Of a stretch of DNA of 64,000 nt, positions 1 to 10,499 are shown in pieces; position 1 is the first letter of the stretch; each line of letters begins with the position of its first letter. The stretch comes from Symbiodinium natans (lineage: Eukaryota; Sar; Dinophyceae; Suessiales; Symbiodiniaceae): assembly GCA_905221605.1 (NCBI GenBank), contig CAJNDS010002749.1:181501-245500 (forward strand), read 5' to 3'. Both the position numbers and the translations under genes were made by a program. Under the pieces are notes generated by a model. The model saw only the letters and a program-made list of their open reading frames with translations, was not told the DNA's origin and searched no databases.

Positions 1-569
1 CAGTATAATGGTTGCACTTTTGAGTAGCCCCCCCCCCCCCAACAATTTGGCTCCTCCTCTTGCTCTCATCTCCCTCTCCGCTTCCTCCTCATCTCCTGTG
101 CTATTCCTCTTCCTCTTCTTCTCCAAATTCCTCCCAGGCTGTCGGGCTTTAGGCTGAGAGCTTAGGATGTACGTCGATATGTCATGTAAATCTGTGTGTA
201 TATGTATATATGCTACCTGCCCTCGGTTATCCACACTTTTGGGGTTGCCAGCAGCCAATTTGCTCTCTTGACGGGCCGGAGGCCAAAACAGAAATGGGAG
301 CGGAGGTTGTAAAATTCATGCACACGACTAAAAGTTCAGGACTATCATCTCTACTATTTAGGTGTTAGGTGCCCCATGTGTAAGATGTAGATATTTGAGT
401 TGGTCTGAAAAACAAACTGGATGTAAACTATTCTTATTGAAAAGCCGGAGGTCCATGTGTCAGAAAACAAACACATGGTGCCCCCAAAGACAACCAGGTT
501 TAGTATACTTCACATGCTGTCAAACCTGACTGTAGCGTATGGGTGGTGGCATACCAGTCTATACATACA

Positions 570-616
<47 letters not shown>

Positions 617-976
617 GGTGAAGGTTTAAGATGCACTTGAATTCTTAATCTTGCTGTTTTACATCTGAGTGGTTGAGGAGTCGTGGTAGTAGTGTTACAA
701 CTTTCACATTCTCATTTTTCCAGCTGTGTATTCGCTTTATATGTGTGACTTGGTGCGTAATCTGTGTACTCAATCTTGGTTGGAAAGAAGTCTTGTCACA
801 CAACATATTGCTTATAAGCATTTAGTTTGCTTATAAACTGGGGGGGCGCCATGGGTCTTCCAACATAGCCAGGACCCCTGACCCCCCCCCCCCCCCCCCG
901 AAGGAGACTAGAAGAACACCCGCACGAAAAAACAAATCCCCTTCATAACATAAATGTATGGAAACTTTGGGATGTT
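1..976. other. Gene-free left edge with simple repeats
   Basis: No exon could be supported in this stretch. It holds a C-tract at about 31-40, a long TA dinucleotide run at about 571-612 and another C-tract at about 883-899. The rest is unique AT-moderate sequence with stops in all frames. It may be the region downstream of the LRR gene that ends near 1126, or an intron of an unseen gene. Confidence 0.6.
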
Positions 977-1125
977 GTGTCCTCTCCATCTATCCAAATA
1001 CTGGGCACATCGACCTCCTCCCCCCTGCCCCCCTCCCCTCCGCTCCCTGCTTTTTTGTACATGTTTGTTCAGGGCTTTTCTGTAAAATTCTATCGGCTAA
1101 GGGTTTATGGCTTTAAAGAGAAGGC

Positions 1126-4100
1126 TCAAAGGCTTTCACCCTCCCTCCACATTTTGCCGCTCTTTCTGCAGCCAGAAGACCTCCAAAGGCCAACCGCGTC
1201 TGGACCGGTGCAGACGCATGGAGAGCAAAGTGACGCCTTGTTGAGGAGGTCAGCCGGGAGATCCACCAACGCGTTGCCGGACAAGTGAAGAGCCCTGAGA
1301 ACGGGCAGCTGGTCAAACATGCCAGGAGGAAACGACTTGAGGTTGTTGTCCTGGAGGTTTAGGGACGATAGCTTGCTTAACCCGCGGAAGGCACCGGCAG
1401 GAAGGGAGATCAGGTTGTTGTTCTGCAAGTGCAAGTGCAATAAACTGCTCAAGTCATCGAAGATGCCGACAGGAAGGGAGCTGAGGTTGTTGGAATCCAA
1501 GGTCAAGTTCTCCAGATGCGTCAGCCCTCGGAACGCATCTGGTGCCACCGAGCTGATATTCTGCTTCGATAGACTCGCCCAGGTACCATGTGGGAACCTG
1601 GGGCAGCTCTCCAACCTCCGCAGGCCCAGGTCGTCCGGGCGAGTGCAGATGCATGGGCCGCAGGCCAGATGGGCCGGCAAGTTCAATGTGATCAGCGCCG
1701 TCAAGTTCTGGAAGAGGCTCGGGGACAGAGAAGCGAAGTCATTGTCCCCCAAATGCAAGGACTCTAACCGGCTCAAGTCGTCAAACATGCCTGAAGGGAG
1801 GGCAGTCAGCGCGTTGGACTCCAAACTCAGGTGCTCCAGACTCGTCAGTACGCCAAAGATGTCCGGAGGCAGTGATGTCAGAGCCATGGAATTCAAACTC
1901 AGGGTGGACAGCGAGGTCAAGTCTGCAAACAGTTCCTGCGGAAGGCTGACAACTGCGTTGCCGTCTAGCTGCAGGACCAGCAGCGCGTCCAGGCCAGCGA
2001 AGAGCTCTGGTGGCAGCGAACTCAGCTGGTTGTGCTCCAAGCTGAGATCCTCTAGCCTCGTCAGCTTGTGAAACAGCTCGGGAGGCAGGGAGGCCAGGTC
2101 GTTGTCGTCTAAGCCGAGCCGTTGCAAGCTGGTCAGGTTATCAAAACTGCCAACAGGGAGAGATCTGAGGTTGTTGTGGTCCAAGTCGAGGTGTTTCAGA
2201 CTGGTCTGCCCTTCCAAGATGTCTGAGGGGAGAACAGTCAGCTTGTTTCGCTGCAGACTCAGCGATTCAAGAGACCTCCCATTCAAAGCACCTGGGGCTA
2301 GGGAGCTGATGTTCTGGTCATCGAGGTCTAGCCAGGCGGCAGAAGACTCCCAGCAGACCTCTAACCTCCAGCTGCCCCGGTCATCCGGCCCGGAACACAT
2401 GCAGCCCGCAGAGATACACGGTAGGTCATATGGTAGAATCACAGAACTCAACCGGGTGGTCTTTTCAAAGAGGCGAGGAGGTAGAGATGTCAGCCAGTTC
2501 TCCTGCAAAACCACCGTCTCCAGGCTGATGAGATCATCAAAAACGGCTGGTGGTAGAGAGATCAGCCTGTCTGGCGATGTCCGAAAGCAGGGGGAAAACG
2601 AGTATGGGAAAACAAACACAAATTTTGAGCCACTCCGCGAGCCTGTTGCGCTCCAAGGACAGAAACTTCAGACTCCTCAGCCCGTCAAAGACGCCCAGAG
2701 GCAGAGACGTCAGCTGGTTGCGTTGCAAGTCTAGCTGCACGAGGGCAATAAGTCCTGAAAACGCTGCTGGAAGGAGTGACCTTGCAGGTTTAGGGTTTAG
2801 GGTTTAGGGTTTAGGGTTTAGGGTTTAGGGTTTAGGGTTTAGGGTTTAGGGTTTAGGGTTTAGGGTTTAGGGTTTAGGGTAGTTTCTTGACATGCCAGTA
2901 GAAAGGATCGTGTTGCCTCTTGTCTAGCAAAGAGCCGACATAGAAAAACCAAGTTCTATCCAGACCAAAGATGCATCAGGGTGTTGTGACGCAGTCTTAG
3001 GATTTTCAGACTGCTCAACTCGTCAAAGAAACGCACAGGCAATGACACCAAAAAGTTGGTGGCCAAGTCAAGCTCCACCAGACTGGTAAGACCTTGAAGG
3101 AGGCCAGCAGGCAGGGAGCTAAGCCGATTGCGATGCAAGAACAGCTTTTCCAGTCTGTTCAGCTTGCGGAAAAGGCCCGAAGGCAAAGAAGTCAGCTCAT
3201 TCTCCGCCAGGGACAGCTCTACTAAGTTGGTGAGCTCATTGAACACGCCAGGCGGAAGACTTGTCAGCTTGTTGTAACGCAGATCCAAGTACGTCACCTC
3301 TCGTGCAAGCCCCTGAAATGCATCCGGAGCCAAGGAGCTGATGTTTTGGTTGTGGAGTGTCAGGGGACGTGAGTCAAACCATGAAGTATGCCACCATCTG
3401 CAAGATTCCAGTCTCCAGAATCCCAGATTGTCTGGCCCGGAGCAGAAGCAGGGTTGGCATGGCCTCGTGTCTGGCAATTTGACCTTGCTGGTGCTCCGGG
3501 GAGGGTTGAATGAATATGGGCACCATTATGCAGGGGAGATGCTTATGTATCTATTTTGTATCTACTTGTACATAAATAAAAAAGAGTATTATAAAAATGA
3601 AAGACGAAAAACCAATATATATATATATATATATATGTATATAATTAATTATAATTAACTCTATATATATATATATATATAGGTATATGGGAAATGTGTA
3701 TTCTGGCAAAGGTACAGCCCGGAGCGAGGGGAGGCCGTCCAAGGCCTCTGCGGAAAACGATCTCAGCGGGTTGCTGCTCAGATCCAGATCTTCAAGCCAT
3801 GAGAGGCCTCACACATGTTCTTAAGGTTTAGGGTTTAGGGTTTAGGGTTTATAAGGTTCATAGGGAGCTTAAACAGGGCGTTGCTAGGTTCTATAGGTTT
3901 ATAGGGCTTGCAGCCATTTCAGTTGGGTTTTGGGGTGTTGGGATGAGGCCTCGAAGAGCCCCCTCTGCCACGCTGCTGATGTTCAAGTCGCGAAGGTCGA
4001 CCTTGGCGACTCGCAGGATCTGGGCCAAATTGCAGTTGTCTAGTTGCCGGTGTCCAAGCTCCTTGAAAACGACATGAACCCTAAAAGGGTTTATTGGTTC

Positions 4101-5345
4101 ATATACCTTTATAGGAACGAATAGTAGTATAGGGTATAGGACCCCAATTTTCGGGTTCGTTTGGTCCCCAAGGCTCGTCCGGGGGCGAGCAAGAACACGG
4201 ATAGCATGGGAAAGCTGCAGCATCCTTCGTCCTCACCGGGTACTGGCCGTTTGAAAGGAGTAGGGCAAGCACCACACAAAGCAGGGAGGCGGTGTAGCAA
4301 GGCGCAATCAACCAGCACCAGTTTCTTCCAGATTTGCTGCGGGCGTCGTAGTGGTAGCTGTGACGCGGGATCGGAGGTTCCGTCTCGACACGCCGCCGAT
4401 CCAAGGCATGTGACACGCATAAGCTGTGCGCCACGTTCATGTAGATGGCCATGTATCCCCCAAAGTCCACCGGAAAGGCTAAAGCAGGGCTCTCCCAAAT
4501 CACTGCGATGTGGCACAACAAGTAGCCCACGTCCAGCAGGGCATCCATGAGGGCGGCGCCGCGTCTGCATCTCTGCGGCCAGAGGAGCAGCACACCCGGA
4601 TAGATGCAGTTGCAACTGAGCAATGCCTATTCTGAACTTGGCACCCCGGCAAAAAAATCTAGCTTTTCCTCAGGGATTACAGTAACCAAAAAGTGGAAAC
4701 TATTTCCAAGTACCCCTAAGATGCAATGAAGGCCCAGAAGCCACAGATAGATCTCTCAGCGTCGTATTGCTTCATGCCGAGCGCCACCTGGGGGGAGGGA
4801 TCCCCATAGAGGAATCAAAAAGAGCTCCCCTTTTTGGTAGTTAAGGCTACTAAGAAACCCTTAGGATGATCCCCCCCCCCCACCCCCCTCCCCCCCCCCT
4901 CCCCCCCCCCCACCCCCCCACCCCCCCCCCCCCCCCCCCCCCACCCCCACACCTTGAGGGTGCGGGAAAAAAGGTGGGAAGGAAAAAAAGGGGCCCCCGG
5001 ATGAAAAGACCGAGCCACTGCGGCCCCGAAGATGCCCATCTTGCCAAAGGCCTGCAGCAGCACTGTCGAGGCCTGGAGGGCAGCGACCTTCAGGGCGTAG
5101 TAGCGACCACTGAGCCCAAAATACATCTCGTAAATGGCCTGCGTCGGGTGCATCGGGTGGATGCCTCCGATGCCTCCGGGTCCCTCCTGAAGGCAATTTC
5201 CCGCAAAGGCCAAGAAGAGCACTGCGTAGGGCACAGCGAGCAAGATGTAGACATGGATGGGCTCCTTGCGCTCGTCGTCCCAGGCAAACATGCCGTATCT
5301 GACTGCAAAGAACCTAGGCATCCATCTTTTTAAGGGGCACAGCAA
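1126..5345 (-). CDS. Multi-exon membrane protein with leucine-rich repeats
   Basis: The gene reads from about 5325 down to a stop at 1126. Exons that join in frame are 4061-3950, 3807-3716, 3483-2978, 2780-2643 and 2566-1126. Upstream coding pieces lie at about 5323-5020, 4790-4745 and 4620-4177. The upstream pieces are hydrophobic (for example VYILLAVPYAVLFLAF and ASLLCVVLALLL), so the N-terminal half is membrane-embedded. Downstream come about 20 typical LRRs of the form LxxLxLxxNxLxSLPxGxF, interrupted three times by a cysteine cassette (CxCxxPDxxGxxxLESC) that restarts the solenoid. The solenoid probably lies outside the membrane as a binding surface; the ligand is unknown. Introns use GT, GC and GA donors. 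The stop at 1126 follows a fourth cysteine cassette, so the gene may continue through another intron. First exon not located. The LRR assignment is certain; the full model is approximate. Confidence 0.85.
2567..2642 (-). other. 76-nt GC-AG intron in the LRR gene
   Basis: On the minus strand the junctions are ACAG|GCTCGC and ACAG|GCTGAT, a 7-base direct repeat (ACAGGCT). Excision restores the LRR consensus NRLISLP. Reading through gives non-LRR sequence and breaks the repeat spacing. The donor is GC. Confidence 0.85.
2781..2977 (-). repeat. Intron filled by a TTTAGGG array
   Basis: This is a 197-nt intron of the LRR gene. Between about 2787 and 2880 it holds an almost perfect tandem TTTAGGG array (plus strand). 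Donor GATGCA and acceptor CAAG give the in-frame join CCT|GTCACTC, which reads NTLSLLP as an LRR needs. The donor is GA. It shows directly that telomere-type arrays can lie inside a transcribed gene. Confidence 0.8.
3484..3715 (-). other. GT-AG intron with TA microsatellites
   Basis: Donor GTACCT and acceptor GCAAG|GTC join GCT to GTC AAA TTG in frame (AVKLPD). The intron carries two TA runs near 3616-3640 and 3663-3680. Length 232 nt. Confidence 0.8.
3808..3949 (-). other. GC-AG intron with 8-bp target duplication
   Basis: The sequence GAGGCCTC occurs at both ends of this 142-nt intron. Cutting at GAG|GCCTC joins two LRR exons in frame (ALRGLSWLEDLDL). The interior carries three TTTAGGG units. 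The 8-base repeat looks like a target-site duplication from insertion of the intron. Confidence 0.85.
4062..4176 (-). mobile_element. Family-1 introner in the LRR gene
   Basis: A 115-nt element with terminal inverted repeats (CTTGGGGACCAAACGAACCC at one end, a decayed copy ending TTTTCAAG at the other). It is flanked by the 4-base duplication GAGC. Splicing at GAC|GAGCC and TCAAG|GAGCTT (GA-AG) restores the frame (PDELGHR). It interrupts the coding sequence just after a cysteine cassette. Confidence 0.85.
4865..4945. repeat. Long C-tract in an intron
   Basis: About 80 bases of nearly pure C with scattered A and T on the plus strand, in the intron between the N-terminal exons of the LRR gene. 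On the transcribed strand it is a G-run, which gives spurious glycine-rich frames. Confidence 0.9.
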
Positions 5346-5958
5346 ACCCTAAACCCTAGAATGGCTTCAAAGGAGCTCATGGAACTCCCGCCAAGACCTT
5401 CCTAGGCATTCCTACATGAGCTATAGTCCAAACCCCCCTGATATGCCCTTGAATAAGCCCTATGTACTTCCCTACATCAACCCCGTTTAACGACTTACTT
5501 CATTTAGACCCGAATATGAGCCATGGGTGTGCCTTCCGTCTAGCCGAGCATCAATGTAGCGCAGATGGCGAACAACCACAGTAACCGAACTCTCCAGTCT
5601 GGTTCGACATCTGCGCCCTGGGTCGGTGTCCCACGGCATATTTCATTTTCTTGGTAGGGCTTTGGTGCTGCCACTCGTCGGGGTTGGGGTTTGGGGTTTA
5701 GAGGCAATTCTACAAACAAATTCTCATCCAGAAGTTAAGGGTTTAGGGTTTAGGGTTTAGGGTTTAGGGTTTAGGGTTTAGGGGTCTCAGCAGCCTTGAG
5801 CTCTCACCCCTACAGGCTACTTCAAGTGGGGGGGGATACGATGTGCAAGCATTCCGACCTCTAAAGGCCATGCTGGCTCTACCCTTGTAAGCGCCCTAAA
5901 CCCTAAACCCTAAACCCTAAACCCTAAACCCTAAACCCTAAACCCTAAACCCTAAATC
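5346..5958. repeat. Intergenic or intron sequence with two opposed telomere-type arrays
   Basis: TTTAGGG units run at about 5737-5784 and CCCTAAA units at about 5888-5958, so the two arrays point toward each other across about 100 bases. No exon was found between 5346 and 5960. Confidence 0.75.
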
Positions 5959-5964
5959 CCTTCA

Positions 5965-7128
5965 AGGCTGAAGAATCCGTGGCCTTGTCCCGTTGCGGCG
6001 ACATCTTGGACGACAAGGTCTCCCACTTCTCCGGCTTGATGTCGTCCAGCAGACCGATGCCGTCCGCCAGACGGCACAGGCCGTCCAGTCTCCTGGGCTG
6101 CAACTCCCCTCAAAGGTCCTATAAAAAGCACGGGAATCTAATAGATTCTATGAGAGGTTTCGGATGTGTCGCGTCGATCTCTTAATTTTATAACAGCAAC
6201 CCAGTCTCTTCTCGCGCCTTGCCAGGGACGCCTCCAAGAGTCGGACCGTTGCCAAGTACCCGCGGAGGGAGACGACGACTTCCTTGGGGACCACATGAAC
6301 CCTAAAATTGGGGTCCTATAAGCTACACTACTATAATTCCTATTAAGGTACATGAACCATAAACCCTTTTAGGGTTCATTTCGTCCCCAAGGTTCGCAGC
6401 ACCTGCGACCGCTGGGCACGATGAAGCCATCGCGCAGGGCAAGGATCCTGATGGAACCCGAGACGCTGTGGAGCTCCTCTTCGAATTGCTTTTAGGAACC
6501 CCCACCCCCCCCCCCCCCCCCCAAAAAAAAAAAACAAAATCCTTCTAAGGGGAATATAAGGATCATTGTTTGATATGTTTTGGGGCTCTTAAGCAAATAT
6601 ATATATATATATATGTATAATATATATATATATATATAATACACATATAGATATATGTACATATATATATATATAGTAGTCCTGGAGAATGTGCCAGGCG
6701 CCCTGAACCTGTGCCATGCCCTGGCAGAACACGTCGCAGTGCAGGACATCCACGCTGTCGGCTCCTGAACTGTTTAGGGTTTAGGGTTTAGGGTTTAGGG
6801 TTTAGGGTTTAGGGTTTAGGGTTTAGGGTTTAGGGTTTAGGTTTAGGGTTTAGGGTTTAGGGTTTAGGGTTTAGGGTTTAGGGTGCAAGGGGTCGCCATC
6901 GGGTGACCCCAAGAAGAACCTACTATGGCAAGAAGGACGATGAACCCTAAACCCTAAACCCTCCCTAAACCCTAAACCCTAAACCCCAAACCCGATGAGG
7001 TCCGCGTCTCCTGCGTTTGGGAGATCTGTCAGCAACTTGAGCTTTGCTTCAACGGGGCAGGTGGCATGCACGAAGTTTGCCAGCACGTCGCAGACCTCTC
7101 GCCTCGAAAATGCACTGAAACTGCACAG
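5965..7128 (-). CDS. Unrecognised multi-exon protein (partial model)
   Basis: Five short islands read well on the minus strand: 7128-6989 (SRREVCDVLANFVHATC then KLKLLTDLPNAGDADLI), 6760-6688 (VDVLHCDVFCQGMAQVQG), 6476-6396 (QFEEELHSVSGSIRILALRD), 6282-6185 (VVVSLRGYLATVRLLEASL) and about 6105-5965 (RLDGLCRLADGIGLLDDIK). Only the 6396/6282 junction was resolved: removal of a family-1 introner joins RCCEVVVSL in frame. The other islands are separated by telomere-type arrays, TA runs or a C/A tract. The protein looks soluble and helical. No family was recognised. Whether all islands belong to one gene is inferred from order and strand only. Confidence 0.55.
6283..6395 (-). mobile_element. Family-1 introner
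   Basis: A 113-nt element with near-perfect terminal inverted repeats (CTTGGGGACGAAATGAACC / mirrored). Flanks are GAAC and GAAG, a 4-base duplication with one mismatch. Splicing at TGC|GAACC and CCAAG|GAAGTC (GA-AG) keeps the frame. Confidence 0.82.
6500..6680. repeat. C-tract/A-tract junction and TA runs
   Basis: A run of C directly followed by a run of A (about 6504-6535), then AT-rich sequence with TA microsatellites at about 6597-6675. It lies between two exon islands and so is probably intronic. Confidence 0.8.
6773..6990. repeat. Telomere-type arrays around a short spacer
   Basis: TTTAGGG units fill about 6773-6883. CCCTAAA units follow at about 6944-6990. The 60-base spacer contains no clear exon. 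Confidence 0.9.
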
Positions 7129-7163
7129 CGGCTGACTTTATGAATCAATGGTGAGGGGGTGCC

Positions 7164-7765
7164 CTAAACCCTAAACCCTAAACCCTAAACCCTAAACCCT
7201 AAACCCTAAACCCTAAACCCTAAACCCTAAACCCTAAACCCTAACGAAGACAAGTTTCAGGAGTGGGGTTTGCTATGAGGGCTTGCAAGGGCTAATTATG
7301 TGGGCAGAGTGGGGGAGCAGACTGCTCATAGACCTCTCCGCCTTCTAACTGCCCTCCTGAAACTGCTCTGGATCAAGGGTTTAGGGTTTAGGGTTTAGGG
7401 TTTAGGGTTTATCTTTTAGGGTTTAGGGTTTAGGGCTTTATCCCCTAGCAGCACAATCAGACTTTCGCTGGGACCTAAATCATAATCCTGCCATCCCTAA
7501 ACCCTAAACCCTAAACCGTAAACCCTAAACCCCAAACCCTAAACCTTATAAACCCTAAACCCTAAACCCTAAACCCTAAACCCTAAACCCTAAACCCTAA
7601 CTGTCGGTTCGCCTCCCTGCTGGAATCCGGCTGAGTCGCTGAAAACTGTGCAGATGTCGACTCGCTTCCGCATAGTTGCTTCGCCTTGGCTCAAGGAGAG
7701 GGGTTTAGGGTTTAGGGTTTTAGGGCTTAGGGTTTAGGGTTTATCCTGAGCTATGTTGAAGAGGA
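7164..7765. repeat. Cluster of telomere-type arrays
   Basis: CCCTAAA at about 7164-7244, TTTAGGG at 7377-7438, CCCTAAA at 7494-7600 and TTTAGGG at 7702-7743. Single-base variants (CCGTAAA, CCTTATAAA) are interspersed. The unique islands between them (7245-7376, 7600-7700) have stops in the frames examined on the minus strand and were not called as exons. Confidence 0.85.
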
Positions 7766-7972
7766 CGAAACACACCGCTGCTGGATTACTATAGGGGGCT
7801 CTTGCCATGGGCTTTACAGGCAAGGATGTGCTTTGCCAAGAGCATCTAGGGAACCTCTAAACATAACAAAGTCCAAGAAGTTGACTTGGGTGTCTGGGTA
7901 CTGTCAAGTACATACTCGGCAAGTCTAGCAGAGCTGCACCAAGCAACACCAAACCCCAGATCCTTCAACAAA

Positions 7973-8905
7973 AGCATTGCATGAAGTAGAATCGAAAGCG
8001 CAGATCCGTGGTTGCCGCCTCTTGTCGCAGTCCATCCAGGGAATGTCTGATCCCTGCATCACTCTCAAAGATCGTAACAGACTGCGAAGAACCGGGCATA
8101 GCTTGCAGCGCCTCAGGGACAAACTGCACGAACTCGGCTTAAACCTTAAACCCCAAACCGTAAGGGCCTTGACTCCGGGTTAGCAGAAGGAACTTCTTTT
8201 GTTCAGACTCAAGGTGCACAAGTACTCTATATATATATATATACATTTATTATTTACATATGTATGTATATATATATATATATACATAATGCGGTCTATC
8301 ACAAGGAAGATGCTTCAGCATCGTTGCCACCCGTATTTTCAGGCTATAAGGATCATGGGGAGAGAATCTGGAAGGAATGCCCATGATGTGACCCTCGAGA
8401 GTGCTCTCACAGACGCTTTCTGCGAGAACTCGAGCCTAGGAGGGAGCGTGCATATGCTAAACAGGTTAGGGTTCAGGGTTTAGGGTTTAGGGTTTAGGGT
8501 TTGGGGTTTAGGGTTTAGGGTTTATAAGGTTTAGGGTTGTAGACATGCACCTCATGGAAGGTGCTCCGGGCCTGCAGGTAGCTGGCTTCGGTTTCGACCG
8601 ACAGCTTGTAAACCATGCGGCGTATGGCATCGAAGCGAGCGCCCGTGTAGACAAAGCTGGCCATGACCTCTACCGAACTCGGAACCCTAGCAGAAACCAT
8701 AATTCTACCTGTTTCTTAAGAATAAAGTGCCCCCCAAAACAACATATGTACTTTTACCTGTTTCTTAAGAATAAAAGTACACCCCCCCCCCCCCAAACAA
8801 AAAAAAAAAACAAACAAAAACCTATTTGCAAGTATCCCTAAGTGACAAGCAGTAGCGAGAGCGCCGCCAGCACGGTCATGGAGCTGCCGGCGGCCTTCGT
8901 GAGAT
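7973..8905 (-). CDS. Unrecognised protein, three exon islands
   Basis: Minus-strand islands at about 8905-8855 (LTKAAGSSMTVLAALSLLLV, one hydrophobic segment), 8690-8540 (SSVEVMASFVYTGARFDAI then RRMVYKLSVETEASYLQAR) and 8146-7975 (AEFVQFVPEALQAMPGSSQS then SLDGLRQEAATTDLRFRFYF). The first two are separated by an intron with a C/A tract that starts GTCACTTAGGG. The last two are separated by a telomere-type array, a TA run and an undecided open stretch at 8285-8460. The hydrophobic stretch followed by charged helical sequence suggests a membrane-anchored protein. No family recognised. Assignment to one gene is inferred. Confidence 0.5.
8466..8530 (+). repeat. Telomere-type array
   Basis: About nine TTTAGGG units, some altered (TTCAGGG, TTTGGGG, TTTATAAGG). 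Confidence 0.85.
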
Positions 8906-8929
8906 TCGAGAAGCAACATAGGGCTTGGG

Positions 8930-9210
8930 ATGTTCCCCCTTATACTAAGAGCCCTTAATCGGGATTAGAGTACTCCCTCTTACAACCTGGGGTTTAGGGT
9001 TTAGGGTTTAGGGATGTTCCCCCTTACACTAACAATCCTTAGTCAGGATTAGAGTCCCCCCGCTTACCACATATGGGGTAGGGTATTTATTTCTTGTACC
9101 CCCCAAAAGGACACCCCATATATACACTCACCAATATGAAAAAGGAACCTTATATACGCTCACCAAAAGCAGCAATATAAAGCCTACTTCATATGGCAAA
9201 GCAGGCAAAG
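8930..9210. mobile_element. Repeat cluster: family-8 pair, then family-4 element
   Basis: GGGATGTTCCCCCTTA followed by an ACTAA...CCTTA...GGATTAGAGT core occurs twice (about 8927-8975 and 9013-9055), separated by a TTTAGGG array. A third copy lies at about 10000-10065. A family-4 element follows at about 9085-9205 (ATTTCTTGTACCCCC, two ACACTCACC blocks, TACTTCATAT). On the minus strand the family-4 block reads GGTGAGCGTATATAAGG, a strong-looking splice donor. Confidence 0.65.
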
Positions 9211-9214
9211 CATC

Positions 9215-9980
9215 CGAAGATCGCTTTGAGCTGCAGCCCGGGCCTGGACGAGCATCATGCACACCGCCGGATACCTCGGAACTCGCAGAGCTCGCAGAAG
9301 CTTTAGGGTTTGGGGTTTAGGGTTTAGGGTTTAGGGTTTAGGGTTTAGGCTTAGGGTTTAGGGTTTGCTGTGATAGGGCGTAGATGCTGTGAAGGTTAGG
9401 TTTTGGAACAAGCTCGAAAACTTCGTGAGGCTCGAAGAGCAGCTTTGGCCCGATTGTGGAAGGCCATCTAACACTTTCTCCCACCCCACGCCGTCCGAGG
9501 CGGCAAAGCCACCCAAACCTATTCCTTTTAGGGCTTAGGCCTAACTAAACTCAAGCCAACTGCTTGGAACCCCCTGGGCTGGGCCCTGGGGAGTACCCCC
9601 CCCGTCAAAAGGTCGGCAACGCTAAGGGCTGGCCCGAGAGGTTGCTTGCTTGAAGGGACCAGCACTGGTCCCGAGGAGAACGGTACCGGGCCCCATGTGG
9701 GTGCCACCGACCCCCGAGCTGTGGGAGGCGGGCGGGTCGGCTTGCGCCATCGAGGGCGAAGGGCTTAAGCGCCGCCCCCCCCTCTGTAGGGCGGCGGCCT
9801 CGGCCTTGAGTTTAGGGTTTAGGGTTTAGGGTTTAGGGACCCTGTGGGCCAAAGTTGCGCCAAAGCGCAAAGAGAGGAGAACCAAGAAGAGCCGGGCTCT
9901 GCTGTCCATCTCCAAGGATGCCTGGGTCACGAAGAGCAGCGCCAGCTCGGCTCTGTGCCAAGCCTCGGCGCACAGAGTTT
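9215..9980 (-). CDS. Unrecognised protein with possible signal peptide, three islands
   Basis: Minus-strand islands at about 9980-9840, 9520-9372 and 9300-9215. The first reads CAEAWHRAELALLFVTQASL, then an in-frame Met with a hydrophobic stretch (MDSRARLFLVLLSLRFGATL). The second reads GGFAASDGVGWEKVLDGLPQ then SSLTKFSSLFQNLTF. The third reads LLRALRVPRYPAVCMMLVQA. A telomere-type array lies between the second and third. The internal Met could be a start with a signal peptide, or the island could simply be a helical exon. No family recognised. Confidence 0.45.
9303..9366 (+). repeat. Telomere-type array
   Basis: TTTAGGG units between two exon islands of the minus-strand gene, so probably intronic. 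Confidence 0.85.
9540..9838. other. GC-rich stretch without a gene
   Basis: GC-rich sequence with short C-tracts (about 9597-9604 and 9775-9782), ending in a four-unit TTTAGGG array at 9810-9838. No supported exon; compositionally richer in G+C than the flanks. Confidence 0.5.
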
Positions 9981-10044
9981 AGGGTTTAGGGTTTAGGGTT
10001 TGGGATGTTCCCCCTTACACTAACAGTCCTTACTAGGGATTGTA

Positions 10045-10230
10045 ATGGGGGGTACTATAATCCCTATTAAGGACCGTGGCCAGAAACTGGAAGAGGTGGG
10101 AACGGCTCCAGACGGCCACGGAGTGTCTTTGATCAGCGCCCTAACTAATTCTGGCCATAACCACCAGACTAGAAATCCTTCAATGACAGCCCGTTTCTGT
10201 TGCACATTCGCAGTCTTTTCTCAGCTATGA
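10045..10230 (+). other. Open stretch of undecided strand
   Basis: Both strands are open here. The plus frame reads GQKLEEVGTAPDGHGVSLIS and the minus frame also lacks stops. The upstream boundary is a family-8 repeat. It could be an exon, but the strand cannot be fixed from the sequence alone. Confidence 0.25.
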
Positions 10231-10274
10231 GTCCCCATGCTGCTTGAAACCTTGCAGCCCTTTCTCACCGAGGG

Positions 10275-10475
10275 GCGGAGCTCAAAAACACGATGGCTCG
10301 CCAAAAAAAGCGATGCGACGAGTGTCGATCGCAGAAGCCATGCGTGTTGTCGTGCCGCTCCTTCTACAAGGCGCCTAGTGGGGTTTAGGGTTTAGGGTTT
10401 GCGTTTGATGAGGGACGGTTCCTGTTGCCCGACGCGGCGCCCTGTGAGCGCATACTTACATAGCATTGCAACCCG
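10275..10475 (-). CDS. Two short exon islands, unrecognised
   Basis: Minus-strand islands at about 10375-10275 (RRLVEGAARQHAWLLRSTLV) and 10475-10400 (MRSQGAASGNRNRPSSNA), separated by a short TTTAGGG array at 10381-10400. The plus strand of the first island contains a basic Cys-rich string (KKRCDECRSQKPC) that resembles a zinc cluster only superficially. Confidence 0.3.
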
Positions 10476-10499
10476 AAACCCTAAAGCTACATACTCAGG

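Noticed and set aside
1319-2734. Plus-strand open frames of 210-250 codons opposite the LRR exons
   Set aside because: They are periodic complements of the LRR codons; the minus strand gives the LRR consensus.
2787-2880. A chromosome end or fused telomere
   Set aside because: Arrays are short, occur dozens of times in both orientations and lie inside introns, so they are interstitial repeats, not an end.
4815-5200. Glycine-rich proteins at the C-tract
   Set aside because: Produced by translating a long homopolymer; the reading leaves the membrane exon shortly before and the tract is intronic.
10286-10370. A Cys-rich basic string resembling a fungal zinc cluster (plus strand)
   Set aside because: Only four cysteines, no C-terminal half of the motif, and the minus strand gives a better continuous frame. 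Coincidence more likely.
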